Source: Corynebacterium jeikeium
Lineage (GTDB): Bacteria; Actinomycetota; Actinomycetes; Mycobacteriales; Mycobacteriaceae
DNA: 64,000 bases
Assembly (NCBI RefSeq): GCF_028609885.1
Contig: NZ_CP063195.1
Span: forward strand, 2,046,001-2,110,000
Reading direction: 5' to 3'
Of this stretch, positions 8,594 through 19,908 are shown one piece after another. The position numbers and the translations under genes are program-made. The notes beneath the pieces were generated by a model. The model was not told the origin of the DNA and made no database searches. It saw nothing but the letters and a program-made list of their open reading frames with translations. Position 1 is the first letter of the stretch. The number at the start of each line of letters is the position of its first letter.

Positions 8594-10487
<1,894 letters not shown>

Positions 10488-10494
<7 letters not shown>

Positions 10495-11498
10495 GCGTAC
10501 TCCACCAACACCGGCGAGTGGTCGGACCAGCGTTGGTCGTAAGCCGCGGCTTTATCCACCCACACATTGTTTGCAGTCAGCGCGCGGTCTAGCATGCCGC
10601 GAGTGGCCACCTGCAGGTCGATGCGCCAGCCCGCGTCGGTATCGAAGGCCTGGCCGCGATAGGTCCACCAGGAGTAAGGCCCGGCCTGGTCGGGAAGCAC
10701 TCGGCGCATCACGTCGAAGTAGTGCGGCTCCTCCGCCGCGCCGGCAGCCAGGCGGGCTGCGGCGAGGTCGCCTGGCTTGTAGTCGACGGCGCCGAAGAAG
10801 TCGCCGGCCACGCCCGCGGGGTTGCCGTTGCGTCCGGCGTCCTCGGCGTCTGCCACCTGGGTGGCCTCATCCGGGAAAGTGCCCAACAGGGAATCCATGA
10901 AGGCCCGCTCGTCCGGCAGGAAGCCGGACTTCTTGCGGTTGGTCTTCCAATTCTTCAGGTCCTCGCGGCGGTGACAAATGTTCCAATCGCCGCCGACCAC
11001 CAGCTCGGGAAGTCCGCCCTGCTCGGCCCGATCTGCCCGGCTTTGCAGGTATTCACCGAAGGAATCCAAGAAGCGGTACTTCTCGTCCTGCTTCTCCGTC
11101 CCCGCTGAGCCACTGGGCAGGTACAGGGAGGCCACGCGTACTGGAAGGTCCCCGGCATCCACCGTGGCTTCGATGTAGCGGCCGGAGTCGGAAAACTCCT
11201 CGCTTCCTGGGCCGTCACCGAAGCCAATCTGCACGTCCCGCAGAGGCAAACGCGACAGGATAGCCACCCCGGCCCGCCCCTTGGCCGCGGCTGGTGCCTG
11301 AGCCAGGTGCCACTGGTCCAGCACAGGTTCTAGGGCAGCGCGCGTCTGCTTTTCATCCGCGCGCACCTCCTGCATCAGCACCACGTCCGCAGGCGTGGCT
11401 TTAAGCCACGGCAGGATCCCCTGGTTGTCCTCGTGGCGCACCTTCGCTGCCGCCCGAATTCCATTGACGTTGACCGTTGCAATAGTCAGTGACTTCAT
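10488..11498 (-). CDS. xth: Exodeoxyribonuclease III, AP endonuclease
   Basis: Repairs abasic sites and degrades duplex DNA 3' to 5'. The 336-residue protein has the exonuclease-endonuclease-phosphatase fold motifs in order: TVNVNGIRAA at the N-terminus, the metal-binding glutamate in LMQEVRADE, GRYIEATV, VVGGDWNICH with the catalytic Asp and Asn, FDTDAGWRIDLQVAT, and the terminal SDHSPVLVEY with the catalytic His. It is longer than the E. coli enzyme because of inserts near residues 210-250 (DAEDAGRNGNPAGVAGDFFG). It starts at ATG 11498 and overlaps the downstream channel-protein gene. Confidence 0.93.
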
Positions 11499-11557
11499 GA
11501 GTCCCTACCCTACTAACCCGGACTACTAACCCTCGCTTTCCCTTAGAGCTTTAGAAC

Positions 11558-12802
11558 CTAGGCCCGGGCAGCCGCGAGCTGACGGCGTCGCAAATAGTAG
11601 GCAGGAATCCACAGCAGCGCGCCACAGGCGGCCATAGCCGCACCGGCGAGCGCCGGGGTGGAATAACCATAACCAGCGGCGATAACGGCACCGCCAACCG
11701 CCGCTCCCGCTGCGTTAGCCATGTTCAGCGCTGAGTGATTCAGTGCCGCGGCGAGGGTCTGTGCGTCGCCCGCAACATCCATCAAACGGGTCTGCAGGTT
11801 CGGCACCAGGGTGGATCCCAACAAGCCGATCACGCCGAAGTTGATGATGCCTGCCACCGCGTTGTGGGACAGGAAGTAAAAGGCGGAGAGGACGACGATC
11901 AGGGACAGCAAGGTGCCGAGGATCGCGTACTCCAGGTTCCGGTCGGCCAGCACACCACCGATATAGGTGCCGATGACCATGCCAATGCCGTAGACCATCA
12001 GCGGAATCCAGATGAGGCTGCCGTTGAAGCCAGCGTTCTCCGTCAGTGTCCAAGAGATATAGGTGTAGACCGCGAACATACCGCCGAAACCGACGGTGCC
12101 GATGGCGAGGGTCATGAGCACCTGCGAGTTCACCAATGCGCCAAGCTCTGTCAGAGGCTTCGTGCGCGGCATCAACGTCATGTGCGGCACGGTGAACCAC
12201 AGAGCGACAAAGGTGATCACACCGATGGCCGCGACCATCGCAAAGGCCGCGTTCCAGCCGAAAGTGGAACCCAGCCACTGCGCAATTGGCACGCCGATGA
12301 CCGTGGCGATGGAAAGCCCCATGCCCGTCAATGCCACGGCTTTACCGCGCTTGCCGTTCGGAGCCATTGACGCGGCAATCAGCGCAGTGACGGAGAAGTA
12401 CGCGCCGTGCGGGAAGCCCGCTATGAAACGGGAAAGCATCAGGATCCCATAGGAGTGTGCGAAGACACTCAGACCGTTGCCGATCACGAAAGCCCCCATC
12501 AACAGCAAGGCCAAGCGGCGGCGCGGGATGGAACCTGTGAGGGTGGTAATCAGCGGAGCGCCGATGACTACACCCAGCGCGTAAGCGGAAATCACGTGGC
12601 CGGCTTGGTCCTCCGAGATGGAGAAGTCCTCCGCGATAAGGTTCAGCAGACCCATCGCCACAAACTCCGTGGTGCCGATGCCGAATCCACCCAGGGCCAT
12701 CGCCACCATGGCGATGTAACGATGGCGAGTGGAGATCTCAGTCTGACGCGGAACTGGACGGCGGGAGGGCAACTTTGTAAGTTTCGTTTCGCTCACGGGC
12801 AT
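11558..12802 (-). CDS. MFS transporter, DHA1/AraJ-like
   Basis: A 414-residue protein with twelve predicted membrane segments and the pattern of the drug:proton antiporter-1/arabinose efflux group. The first segment contains the family-typical GFGIGTTEFVAMGLL, followed by SISEDQAGHVISAYALGVVIGAPLITTLTGSIPRRR, whose end is the loop 2-3 motif A region in variant form. PHGAYFSVTALIA and the motif C-like GMGLSIATVIGVPIAQWLG are also visible. It should export a small molecule by proton antiport, but substrate cannot be read. The N-terminus is Lys/Arg-rich and cytoplasmic. It stands alone, with 59 bp to the exonuclease gene. Confidence 0.88.
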   Translation of the reverse strand: MPVSETKLTKLPSRRPVPRQTEISTRHRYIAMVAMALGGFGIGTTEFVAMGLLNLIAEDFSISEDQAGHVISAYALGVVIGAPLITTLTGSIPRRRLALLLMGAFVIGNGLSVFAHSYGILMLSRFIAGFPHGAYFSVTALIAASMAPNGKRGKAVALTGMGLSIATVIGVPIAQWLGSTFGWNAAFAMVAAIGVITFVALWFTVPHMTLMPRTKPLTELGALVNSQVLMTLAIGTVGFGGMFAVYTYISWTLTENAGFNGSLIWIPLMVYGIGMVIGTYIGGVLADRNLEYAILGTLLSLIVVLSAFYFLSHNAVAGIINFGVIGLLGSTLVPNLQTRLMDVAGDAQTLAAALNHSALNMANAAGAAVGGAVIAAGYGYSTPALAGAAMAACGALLWIPAYYLRRRQLAAARA

Positions 12803-13048
12803 CGCTCGCTTTCATAAGTAAGTGGGACTGGTAAATGGGCTGGTTAACAGGGCGACGGAAAGTGCGGCGGCTAGGTCGCAAAGGCGCAGCGGGTAGGCGT
12901 CAAAAAAAATTTTAATCTTTAAAACCGAACAGGCCGCGCGGTGGGCAATAACCCCGTACCATTCACAGGTTTGTCATTTGCCGTATTCTTGGATCGTAAA
13001 CCACTAAAAGACCAACTGACTAACTAGAGGCTGGGAGACGAACGCCAC
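12803..13048. promoter_or_regulatory. Divergent MFS / icd control region
   Basis: This 246-bp gap separates two genes read outward. It holds an AT-rich run at about 12900-12925 (AAAAAAAATTTTAATCTTTAAAA) in otherwise G+C-rich DNA, a feature often seen upstream of strong corynebacterial promoters. A ribosome site (GGGAGACGAAC) precedes icd. No operator could be assigned with confidence, and no RNA gene is visible. Confidence 0.4.
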
Positions 13049-15277
13049 ATGGCAAAGATCATCTACACCCGCACCGACGAAGCCCCACTCTTGGCGACGT
13101 ATTCTTTGAAGCCGATTGTGGAGGCTTTTGCTTCGACCTCTGGAGTGGATGTGGAGACCCGCGATATTTCGCTGGCCGCCCGCATCCTGGCTGCGTTCTC
13201 CGACGTGCTGCCCGAGGAGCAGAAGGTTGACGATGCCCTGGCTGAGCTCGGCGAGCTGGCCAAGACCCCGGATGCGAACATCATTAAGCTGCCGAACATC
13301 TCTGCGTCTATCCCGCAGCTGCAGGCAGCCATCGCGGAGCTGCAGAAGGCGGGCTACGACCTGCCGGACTATCCGTCCGAGCCGAAGACCGACGAGGAAC
13401 GCGACGCGCAGGCTCGCTACGACTCCGTGAAGGGCTCCGCAGTTAACCCGGTGCTGCGCGAAGGAAACTCCGACCGCCGCGCCCCGAAGGCCGTGAAGAA
13501 CTTCGCCCGCAAGTACCCGCACTCCATGGGCAAGTGGTCGCCGGATTCCAAGACGAACGTCGCCACGATGGAGGCCGATGACTTCCGCCACAACGAGCAG
13601 TCGGTCATCATGGATGGCGATGACACACTGCGCATCCAGCTGGTCAAGCCGAACGGTGAGACACAGGTGCTGAAGGAAGAGCTGCCGGTGCTGGACAAGG
13701 AGATTATTGACGCCACCGTGATGCGCGCCGAGGCTCTCAGCACCTTCTTCCGGGCTCAGGTGGCTCGCGCTAAGGCGGAGGGCGTGCTGTTCTCCGTGCA
13801 CCTGAAGGCCACGATGATGAAGGTCTCCGACCCGATTATGTTCGGCCACGCGGTGCGCGCATACTTCCACGACGTGTTCGAGCAGTACGGTGACCAGCTG
13901 CTGTCGGCAGGCCTGAATGGCGAAAACGGCCTGGGCGCCATCCTGGACGCGCTGGACGCAGACAAGGTAGAAAACGCGGCCGAGATCCGCGAAGCCTTCG
14001 ACAAGGCTCTGGCCGACGGCCCGGATCTGGCGATGGTGAACTCCGATAAGGGCATCACCAATCTGCACGTCCCTTCCGACGTGATTGTGGACGCATCCAT
14101 GCCGGCGATGATCCGTACCTCCGGCCAGATGTGGAACAAGAACGACGAGACCGAGGATACGCTGGCGGTTCTGCCGGATTCCTCCTACGCGGGCATCTAC
14201 CAGGTGGTTATCGATGACTGCCGTAAGAATGGCGCGTTCGACCCGACCACCATGGGCACTGTGCCGAATGTGGGTCTTATGGCGCAGAAGGCGGAGGAGT
14301 ACGGCTCCCACGACAAGACCTTCCGCATCGAGTCCGAGGGTCGAGTACAGGTGCTGAATAGCGCTGGCGATGTGCTGATGGAGCACGAGGTAGCTGCAGG
14401 TGACATCTGGCGTGCTTGCCAGGCCAAGGACATCCCGCTGCAGGACTGGGTAAAGCTGGCCGTGAAGCGCGCCGCCGCTACCGGCGCCCCGGCTGTGTTC
14501 TGGCTGGATCCGGAGCGCGCACACGACAGGAACGTGCAGAAGCAGGTGGAGACCTACCTGAAGGATCACGACACTGAGGGTCTGGATATCCGCATTTTGC
14601 CTCCGGAAGAGGCCATGCAGCTGTCCATCGACCGCATCCGTGCTGGCGAGGATACGATTTCCGTCACCGGTAACGTGCTGCGCGATTACCTGACGGACCT
14701 GTTCCCGATCATGGAGCTGGGCACGTCCGCGAAGATGCTGTCCGTCGTGCCGCTAATCGCCGGCGGTGGCTTGTTCGAGACTGGTGCGGGCGGTTCCGCA
14801 CCGAAGCACGTGGCGCAGCTGGTGGAGGAGAACCACCTGCGTTGGGATTCCCTAGGTGAGTTCCTGGCCCTGGCGGAGTCCCTGCGCAAGCTGCAGGAGA
14901 CCGACGACAACCCGCGCACCCCGATCTTGGGTGACGCACTGGATGCCGCCACCGAGTCCGTGCTGAACGAGTCTAAGTCCCCGTCCCGCAAGGTCGGCGA
15001 AATCGACAACCGCGGTTCTCACTTCTACCTGGCGAAGTTCTGGGCTCGCGAGCTGGCCGACCAGACTCGCGATGCAGAGCTGGCGGAGATCTTTAAGCCT
15101 GTTGCTGACGCCCTCGAGGCCAACGAGGAAAAGATCTCCCAGGAGCTGCTGGATATTCAGGGCCACGAGGTGGATCTGGGCGGTTACTACTGGCCGAACG
15201 ATGAGAAGACGATCGCTGTGATGCGTCCGTCCTCTACTTTCAACGAGATCATCGACGGTCTGAACACCAACAAGTAG
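13049..15277 (+). CDS. icd: Monomeric NADP-dependent isocitrate dehydrogenase
   Basis: Oxidative decarboxylation of isocitrate to 2-oxoglutarate in the TCA cycle, producing NADPH. The 742-residue protein is the length of the monomeric Idh-II type found in corynebacteria, and is unrelated in length to the dimeric enzyme of about 420 residues. Recognisable family stretches are [20 protein letters not shown] at the N-terminus, the substrate region [35 protein letters not shown], and [12 protein letters not shown]. [22 protein letters not shown] sequence is present as [17 protein letters not shown] near 575-590. The start has GGGAG upstream. It is monocistronic and ends before two hairpins. Confidence 0.97.
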   Translation: MAKIIYTRTDEAPLLATYSLKPIVEAFASTSGVDVETRDISLAARILAAFSDVLPEEQKVDDALAELGELAKTPDANIIKLPNISASIPQLQAAIAELQKAGYDLPDYPSEPKTDEERDAQARYDSVKGSAVNPVLREGNSDRRAPKAVKNFARKYPHSMGKWSPDSKTNVATMEADDFRHNEQSVIMDGDDTLRIQLVKPNGETQVLKEELPVLDKEIIDATVMRAEALSTFFRAQVARAKAEGVLFSVHLKATMMKVSDPIMFGHAVRAYFHDVFEQYGDQLLSAGLNGENGLGAILDALDADKVENAAEIREAFDKALADGPDLAMVNSDKGITNLHVPSDVIVDASMPAMIRTSGQMWNKNDETEDTLAVLPDSSYAGIYQVVIDDCRKNGAFDPTTMGTVPNVGLMAQKAEEYGSHDKTFRIESEGRVQVLNSAGDVLMEHEVAAGDIWRACQAKDIPLQDWVKLAVKRAAATGAPAVFWLDPERAHDRNVQKQVETYLKDHDTEGLDIRILPPEEAMQLSIDRIRAGEDTISVTGNVLRDYLTDLFPIMELGTSAKMLSVVPLIAGGGLFETGAGGSAPKHVAQLVEENHLRWDSLGEFLALAESLRKLQETDDNPRTPILGDALDAATESVLNESKSPSRKVGEIDNRGSHFYLAKFWARELADQTRDAELAEIFKPVADALEANEEKISQELLDIQGHEVDLGGYYWPNDEKTIAVMRPSSTFNEIIDGLNTNK

Positions 15278-15285
15278 TCGTTGGG

Positions 15286-15310
15286 CTGGCTGGATCCCTA
15301 GTCCAGCCAG
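15286..15310 (+). terminator. Hairpin directly after icd
   Basis: A 9-bp stem (CTGGCTGGA / TCCAGCCAG) with a 7-nt loop starts nine bases after the icd stop. There is no U tract, so it is more likely a 3'-end stabilising or pausing hairpin than a full terminator. A canonical terminator follows at 15353. Confidence 0.5.
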
Positions 15311-15352
15311 ACTCGCTAAGCTGGCCTAACCAGCCGGATACCTGCCTATATC

Positions 15353-15394
15353 AACCCCAGCGCTGGCACTTTACTGCTGGCGCTGGGGTTTTCC
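15353..15394 (+). terminator. Rho-independent terminator of icd
   Basis: An 11-bp arm AACCCCAGCGC at 15353-15363 pairs with GCGCTGGGGTT at 15380-15390, with further near-pairing toward the loop. The right arm ends in GGGGTTTTCC, giving a short U tract on the plus strand. This is the expected end of the icd transcript. Confidence 0.8.
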
Positions 15395-15442
15395 TGTGCC
15401 TGCGCCCGCCTTACCCCACTCAGCCAACCCTCGGGAGTCCCG

Positions 15443-15566
15443 AATGTCGTTAGAACGGGAATGCGTCGCTCCTGAAAAATCCAGACCCTCGGAGCCAACC
15501 CCCTGACCAGCATTTTTACACACTTGCAAACGGTTGTCGATAACAGATTCCCACTCTAGCGACATT
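15443..15566. repeat. 124-bp inverted-repeat element, copy 1
   Basis: The left end AATGTCGTTAGAACGGGAAT (15443-15462) and the right end ATTCCCACTCTAGCGACATT (15547-15566) are inverted copies of each other at 17 of 20 positions. The midpoint carries GACCAGCATTTTTACAC from 15505, exactly 62 bp from the left end. Length, end sequence and the central GACCAGCA segment all recur in copy 2 at 15650-15773. The size, inverted ends and lack of coding capacity suggest a MITE-like or structured intergenic element. No target-site duplication was identified. Confidence 0.65.
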
Positions 15567-15587
15567 TCGCGCGTCAGGGAGACCTTA

Positions 15588-15649
15588 AGTGTCGGAAATC
15601 TTGCAGAAAATGGGCAGCGGGGGTACCACCGGCAGCACAAACCACCTTA
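15588..15649. repeat. 62-bp half element (left-half type)
   Basis: This stretch begins AGTGTCGGAAATCTTGCAG and is exactly one 62-bp half-unit long, ending where copy 2 begins. With the preceding CCTTA it matches the start of copy 2 at 20 of 23 positions (15583-15605 against 15645-15667). It looks like a left half whose right half is missing, either by deletion or because copy 2 displaced it. Confidence 0.55.
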
Positions 15650-15773
15650 AATGTCGGAAAAGTTGCAATACACTCCGGGAGGAAAAACGGGGCTCGGTCG
15701 CGCAGCCTCGTGACCAGCACATTTACGCTAATGAACATTGCCACCAATAACGTTTTGCAACTTTTCCGACACT
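15650..15773. repeat. 124-bp inverted-repeat element, copy 2
   Basis: The left end AATGTCGGAAAAGTTGCA and right end TGCAACTTTTCCGACACT are inverted copies at 17 of 18 positions, so the unit can fold into one long hairpin. GACCAGCACATTTACGC starts at 15712, again 62 bp in. It is diverged from copy 1 over the interior but identical in length. Two weak minus-strand open frames overlap this area; neither has a ribosome site or a recognisable product. Confidence 0.65.
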
Positions 15774-15912
15774 TCACCCAAGAAAAGGCGCTCCCCATAA
15801 GGGCACCACACCCCAGTAGAGGCGCCCCACTACCAGCGAGGCTGCAGGCGGCAGGCTAAGCAAAGACGCAAGGCTCCAAAGGCAACAAGCACCACAGAAA
15901 CTTCTGCATTTC

Positions 15913-15928
15913 TAGACCAAGCGGTATG
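15913..15928 (+). promoter_or_regulatory. Possible second McbR operator upstream of metY
   Basis: TAGAC-CAAGCG-GTATG keeps one full half-site of the McbR consensus TAGAC-N6-GTCTA and three of five bases of the other. It lies 78 bp upstream of the better site at 15991 and shares its AAGCGGT/GAGCGGT centre. The match alone is weak; the pairing with the other site is what supports it. Confidence 0.35.
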
Positions 15929-15990
15929 GTAACTTCCAAAATAGAAAACACGTCCCCAACTGGGACTTTGTGGCGTCAATAAGAAAAAAG

Positions 15991-16006
15991 TAGACAGAGC
16001 GGTTTA
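15991..16006 (+). promoter_or_regulatory. McbR operator of metY
   Basis: TAGACAGAGCGGTTTA matches the known McbR operator TAGAC-N6-GTCTA at nine of ten defined positions and lies 78 bp upstream of the metY start. McbR represses sulfur amino-acid genes in corynebacteria and is released by S-adenosylhomocysteine. mcbR itself is not in this window. Confidence 0.65.
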
Positions 16007-16083
16007 CTTTTAGTGCGCGTGGGTCTATCGTCGTAAATCAACAAAGCTAAACAAACCAACTAGCAGCCTAAAGGACCGCACCA

Positions 16084-17415
16084 ATGCCGAAGTACAACAA
16101 CGAGAACGCAGAGCAGTGGGGCTTCGCCACCCGCCAGATCCATGCGGGCCAGCCCGTCGGCGATACCGGCGCGCGCAACCTGCCGATCCACTTCACTACC
16201 AGCTACGTCTTCAACGACGCAGAGCACGCCAAGCAGCGCTTCCACCTGGAAGACCTGGGCCCCATCTACTCCCGCCTGACCAACCCCACCGTCGAGGCAC
16301 TGGAGAACCGCCTGAACTCCCTGGAAGGCGGCGTCCACGCAGTCGCTTTCGCCTCCGGCATGGCTGCTGAGACCGCCGCGATCCTCAACCTCGCCGGCGC
16401 AGGCGACCACATCGTCGCCTCCCCGCGCCTCTACGGCGGTACCGAGACCCTGCTGCAGCACACGCTGCCGAAGCTGGGCATCGAAACCACTTTCGTAGAA
16501 AACCCCGACGACCCGGAATCCTGGCGGGCTGCCGTCCGCCCGAACACCAAGGCCTTCTTCGCCGAGACTTTCGCAAACCCGCAGGCAGACGTGCTGAGCA
16601 TCCCGGCCGTCGCGGAGGTCGCCCACGCTAACCAGGTCCCGTTGATCGTGGACAACACCCTGGCCACCGCTGCCCTGGTTCGTCCGCTGGAGCTGGGCGC
16701 GGACGTCGTGGTTGCATCCCTGACGAAGTTCTACACGGGCAACGGCTCGGGCCTGGGCGGCATCATCGTCGACGGCGGCTCCTTCGACTGGTCCGTCGAG
16801 CGCGATGGCCAGCCGGTCTTCCCCGGCTTCGTCAACCCGGACCCGGCCTACCACGGCCTGAAGTACGTGGACCTGGCCCCGGCGGCTTTCGGCATGAAGC
16901 TCCGCGCCGGCATTATCCGCGACACGGGCGCCACCCTCTCCGCGTTCAATGCATGGGTTGTGGCCCAGGGGCTGGATACCCTGACCCTGCGCATCGCCAA
17001 GCACAACGAGAACGCGAAGGCCGTGGCGGAGTTCCTGGCCGAGCAGCCGCAGGTGGCCACCGTGAACTATGCGGGCCTGCCGACCTCTCCGTGGTTCAAG
17101 GTCAAGGAGGAGCTGGGCTTGGAGTACACCGGCTCTGTTCTGAGCTTCGATCTGAAGGTCGACGACCCGACTTCGGAGGAGGCGAAGGAAAAGGCTTGGG
17201 CCTTCATCGACGCTCTACAGCTGCACTCTGACCTGGCGAATGTCGGCGACGTGCGCTCCCTGGTGGTGCACCCAGCTACGACCACCCACTCGCAGTCCGA
17301 CGCTCATGGTTTGGCCCGCGCAGGTGTGTCCCATGCGACGGTTCGCCTGTCTGTGGGCATCGAAGACATCACCGACATCATCAACGACCTGAAGCTCGGC
17401 TTCGCAGCCATCTAA
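16084..17415 (+). CDS. metY: O-acetylhomoserine sulfhydrylase
   Basis: Makes homocysteine from O-acetylhomoserine and sulfide, using pyridoxal phosphate, in direct-sulfhydrylation methionine synthesis. The 443-residue protein has the Cys/Met-metabolism PLP-enzyme features: YSRLTNPTVEALENRLNSLEGG, AFASGMAAETAAILNL, a cofactor aspartate in IVDNTLATAAL, and the Schiff-base lysine in VASLTKFYTGNG. The SVGIEDITDIINDL C-terminal motif is present. It is followed 34 bp later by metX, the enzyme making its substrate. Upstream McbR-type operators indicate repression when methionine derivatives are plentiful. Confidence 0.96.
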   Translation: MPKYNNENAEQWGFATRQIHAGQPVGDTGARNLPIHFTTSYVFNDAEHAKQRFHLEDLGPIYSRLTNPTVEALENRLNSLEGGVHAVAFASGMAAETAAILNLAGAGDHIVASPRLYGGTETLLQHTLPKLGIETTFVENPDDPESWRAAVRPNTKAFFAETFANPQADVLSIPAVAEVAHANQVPLIVDNTLATAALVRPLELGADVVVASLTKFYTGNGSGLGGIIVDGGSFDWSVERDGQPVFPGFVNPDPAYHGLKYVDLAPAAFGMKLRAGIIRDTGATLSAFNAWVVAQGLDTLTLRIAKHNENAKAVAEFLAEQPQVATVNYAGLPTSPWFKVKEELGLEYTGSVLSFDLKVDDPTSEEAKEKAWAFIDALQLHSDLANVGDVRSLVVHPATTTHSQSDAHGLARAGVSHATVRLSVGIEDITDIINDLKLGFAAI

Positions 17416-17449
17416 GGTTGTTAGGTTTCTAGGCTTTAGGCTGATTTCC

Positions 17450-18628
17450 ATGAACCCCGAGTTCCTCCCCGCTTCTGGCGCGTCGCGCACTGTCTCTATC
17501 GGCGACGTTGTCACGGAGGCGGGTGTAACTATTTTTGACGCCGAACTCCGCTACTTCGCGTTCTACGACTCTCCGGATGGCGCCGCGGACTATGCCGAGT
17601 TCTCCGCTGGCCCCGAGCCGGGCCTGTCCCCGGAGGAACGACCGATTGTTCTGATCGAGCATGCCCTCACCGGCGATGGCAATGCCGCCGACTGGTGGGC
17701 GGACATGGTGGGGCCGAACAAGCCGATCGACACCACCCGCTACCTGGTGCTCTGCGCGAATGTGCTGGGCGGCTGCCAGGGGTCCACCGGCCCGAGTTCA
17801 CCGCACCCCGATGGCCAGGCGTGGGGGTCGCGATTCCCGGGCCTGTCGATCCGTGACATGGTTACGGCGGAACGGCAGTTGTTGGAGCGTGTGGGCGTCA
17901 CAAAGATTCATGCATTGATTGGCGCCTCGATGGGCGGGGCGCGGGTGCTGGAGTGGTCGCTCATGCACCCGGAGATGATCAACGCGGCGCTGCCGATCGC
18001 GGTGAGCGCGCGTGCGTCTGCGTGGCAGATTGGTTTACAGTCCAGCCAGATCCGCTTCATCGAGGCGGATCCGGCCTGGCACGGTGGCGACTACTACGAC
18101 ACGGGTGAGGTGCCTTCGCACGGGCTAGGCCAAGCCCGCCGCATCGCGCACCTGACGTACCGGGGCGAGCTTGAGGTCGATGAGCGTTTCGGTGTGGATC
18201 CGCAAAACGGCGAAAGCCCCTACGGGCCGTACCGCGACCCGCATCAGCGTTTCGCGGTGGAGAGTTACCTGGATCGTCAGGCCGAGAAGCTGGTTGCGCG
18301 CTTCGACGCGGGTAGCTACGTGGTCCTAACCGACGCGCTAAACCGGCACGACGTCGGCCGCGGACGGGGTGGCATGAACGCCGCTTTGGGCTCGTGCCAG
18401 GTGCCGACGATGGTGGTGGGCGTGGATACCGACATTCTGTACCCGCTGCACCAGCAGGAGCACCTGTCGCGCAACTTGGGGGACTTCATCGGCATGTCGA
18501 AGGTCACCTCGCCCACGGGCCACGATGGGTTCCTGATCGAGTCGCGCCAGATGGGTCAGGTGTTGGCTAAGTTCCTGGCGAAGGCGGAGATTATCGCCGA
18601 GGGTGCCGAGGGTACTGCGCGGGATTAG
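17450..18628 (+). CDS. metX: Homoserine O-acetyltransferase
   Basis: Acetylates homoserine from acetyl-CoA, the committed step to methionine. The 392-residue alpha/beta-hydrolase protein shows VLIEHALTGDGNAADWW with the oxyanion region, CANVLGGCQGSTGPSSPHPDG, the nucleophile serine in GASMGGARVLEWS near residue 160, the aspartate in VGVDTDILYP, and the histidine in SPTGHDGFLIE. These complete the catalytic triad. It follows metY in one transcript. Its stop codon overlaps the stop of the convergent DUF3017 gene by four bases (TTAG), leaving no space for a terminator between them. Confidence 0.95.
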   Translation: MNPEFLPASGASRTVSIGDVVTEAGVTIFDAELRYFAFYDSPDGAADYAEFSAGPEPGLSPEERPIVLIEHALTGDGNAADWWADMVGPNKPIDTTRYLVLCANVLGGCQGSTGPSSPHPDGQAWGSRFPGLSIRDMVTAERQLLERVGVTKIHALIGASMGGARVLEWSLMHPEMINAALPIAVSARASAWQIGLQSSQIRFIEADPAWHGGDYYDTGEVPSHGLGQARRIAHLTYRGELEVDERFGVDPQNGESPYGPYRDPHQRFAVESYLDRQAEKLVARFDAGSYVVLTDALNRHDVGRGRGGMNAALGSCQVPTMVVGVDTDILYPLHQQEHLSRNLGDFIGMSKVTSPTGHDGFLIESRQMGQVLAKFLAKAEIIAEGAEGTARD

Positions 18629-18984
18629 CTGGTCAGCGGGTCGACGCTCACGGCGATCCACAGGATGATCACGCCGATGGCGGCGGTAAAGGCGGTATCG
18701 AACTTGCGCGAACGCACCGCCAGCACGCCCAGCACCCGGGAATCCAGGAGTAGACGTAGCACGGCCAGGTAGACCATCGCGCTGCCCAGCATGACGCTAG
18801 CGCGACGCCACCTGTCCACCAACAACAGCGCCAGCACGGCCAATAGCATCAGCCCGAACAGCCCCAACAGCGCGTACTGGACGGAGCGGGAAAGCCGGGA
18901 GGGCGGGTTGTTCCGGTCGTGGGGGTTATCGAGGAGCTGCTGGCGAGCGTCGCCGATGCGAGCTGGGCGGGAGCGATTAGCCAC
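18625..18984 (-). CDS. DUF3017 membrane protein
   Basis: A 119-residue protein with a basic, Asn-rich N-terminus of about 35 residues and three hydrophobic segments at about 36-55, 62-82 and 95-113. Size, layout and position directly after folD match the DUF3017 family found in the same place in other actinobacteria. Function is unknown. It overlaps folD by eight bases at its start and metX by four bases at its stop, so expression depends on the folD promoter. Confidence 0.78.
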   Translation of the reverse strand: MANRSRPARIGDARQQLLDNPHDRNNPPSRLSRSVQYALLGLFGLMLLAVLALLLVDRWRRASVMLGSAMVYLAVLRLLLDSRVLGVLAVRSRKFDTAFTAAIGVIILWIAVSVDPLTS

Positions 18985-19834
18985 GCAGCAGCTTCTCCGC
19001 GCGCTCGACGACGTTGCGCACCAGGAAGGCGCGGGTTAGCGGGCCCACTCCCCCGGGGTTCGGGGACACGGCGCCGGCGACGTCCCACACATCCGGGTGC
19101 ACGTCGCCCTTCAGCTTGCCGTCCTCGCCGCGGGAGACTCCCACGTCCAGGATCGCCGCGCCCGGCTTGACCATGTCCGCGGTGATCATGTGCGGCACGC
19201 CCGCGGCGGCGACGATCACGTCCGCGGCCTTCGTCTCCGCCACCAGGTCCTTGGTGCCGGTGTGGCACAGGGTGACGGTTGCATTCTCGCTGCGACGGGT
19301 GAGCATCAGGCCAATCGGGCGGCCGACTGTCACGCCGCGGCCGATAACGACGACCTTCGCGCCGTTTAGCTCCACGCCGAAGCGACGGAGCAGGTGGATC
19401 GCACCGTTGGGAGTGCAGGGCAGTGGGGCGGGCTCGTTGAGCACCAGCTTGCCCAGGTTCACCGGGTGCAAGCCATCGGCATCCTTGTCCGGGTCGATGC
19501 GCTCCAACACAGCGTTTTCATCCAGGTGCTTCGGCAGCGGCAGCTGCACGATGTAGCCGGTGCAGGCGTCATCGGCGTTCAGCTCGTCGATGACTGCGTT
19601 GAGCTCTTCCTGGGAAACGTCCGCCGGGAGGTCCTTGCGGATGGAGTTCACGCCGATCTGCTCGCAATCCTTGTGCTTCATGCGCACATAGGAGTGGCTG
19701 GCCGGGTCGTCGCCCACCAGCACGGTGGCCAGGCCGGGAGTCACGCCCTTTTCCTTCAGCGCGGCGACGCGCTGTTCAAGGTCGGCGAAGATCTCATCGC
19801 GGTAGAGTTTTCCATCCAATTTAGTAGCTGCCAT
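18977..19834 (-). CDS. folD: Methylenetetrahydrofolate dehydrogenase/cyclohydrolase
   Basis: Interconverts 5,10-methylene-, methenyl- and 10-formyl-tetrahydrofolate for purine and fMet-tRNA synthesis. The 285-residue protein has the FolD signatures: a [14 protein letters not shown] segment containing the catalytic lysine, [37 protein letters not shown], and the cofactor-binding [31 protein letters not shown] closes the active site. The start is taken as ATG 19834 ([14 protein letters not shown]) by similarity to corynebacterial FolD; an ATG nine bases earlier is also possible. It is co-transcribed with the DUF3017 gene. Confidence 0.95.
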   Translation of the reverse strand: MAATKLDGKLYRDEIFADLEQRVAALKEKGVTPGLATVLVGDDPASHSYVRMKHKDCEQIGVNSIRKDLPADVSQEELNAVIDELNADDACTGYIVQLPLPKHLDENAVLERIDPDKDADGLHPVNLGKLVLNEPAPLPCTPNGAIHLLRRFGVELNGAKVVVIGRGVTVGRPIGLMLTRRSENATVTLCHTGTKDLVAETKAADVIVAAAGVPHMITADMVKPGAAILDVGVSRGEDGKLKGDVHPDVWDVAGAVSPNPGGVGPLTRAFLVRNVVERAEKLLRG

Positions 19835-19908
19835 GAGCCCCATTATTCCACGCGGGCTCGCTGGGATCGAGGTGGCGTCATGGCTAAAAGAGCAACTAGT
19901 ACAAGAAA

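Larger units (their letters stand above)
15278..16083. other. Gene-free interval between icd and metY
   Basis: This 806-bp stretch has no convincing gene. From left to right it holds the icd terminators, two 124-bp inverted-repeat elements with a 62-bp half unit between them, a featureless stretch at 15775-15910, and the metY control region with McbR-like sites. Small open frames of 74 and 89 codons on the minus strand are explained by the repeats. Confidence 0.6.

Noticed and set aside
13004..14569. Long open frame of 521 codons opposite icd
   Set aside because: It is a high-G+C antisense shadow of icd, with no ribosome site, and is rich in His, Leu, Val and Arg as expected of frame-shifted reverse complements.
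15443..15773. CRISPR-like array
   Set aside because: The 62-bp period is tempting, but units are not near-identical direct repeats with unique spacers, and no cas genes are present.
15371..15798. Small minus-strand frames of 74 and 89 codons
   Set aside because: They overlap the inverted-repeat elements and the icd terminator. Their apparent internal similarity comes from the repeats, and neither has a ribosome site.
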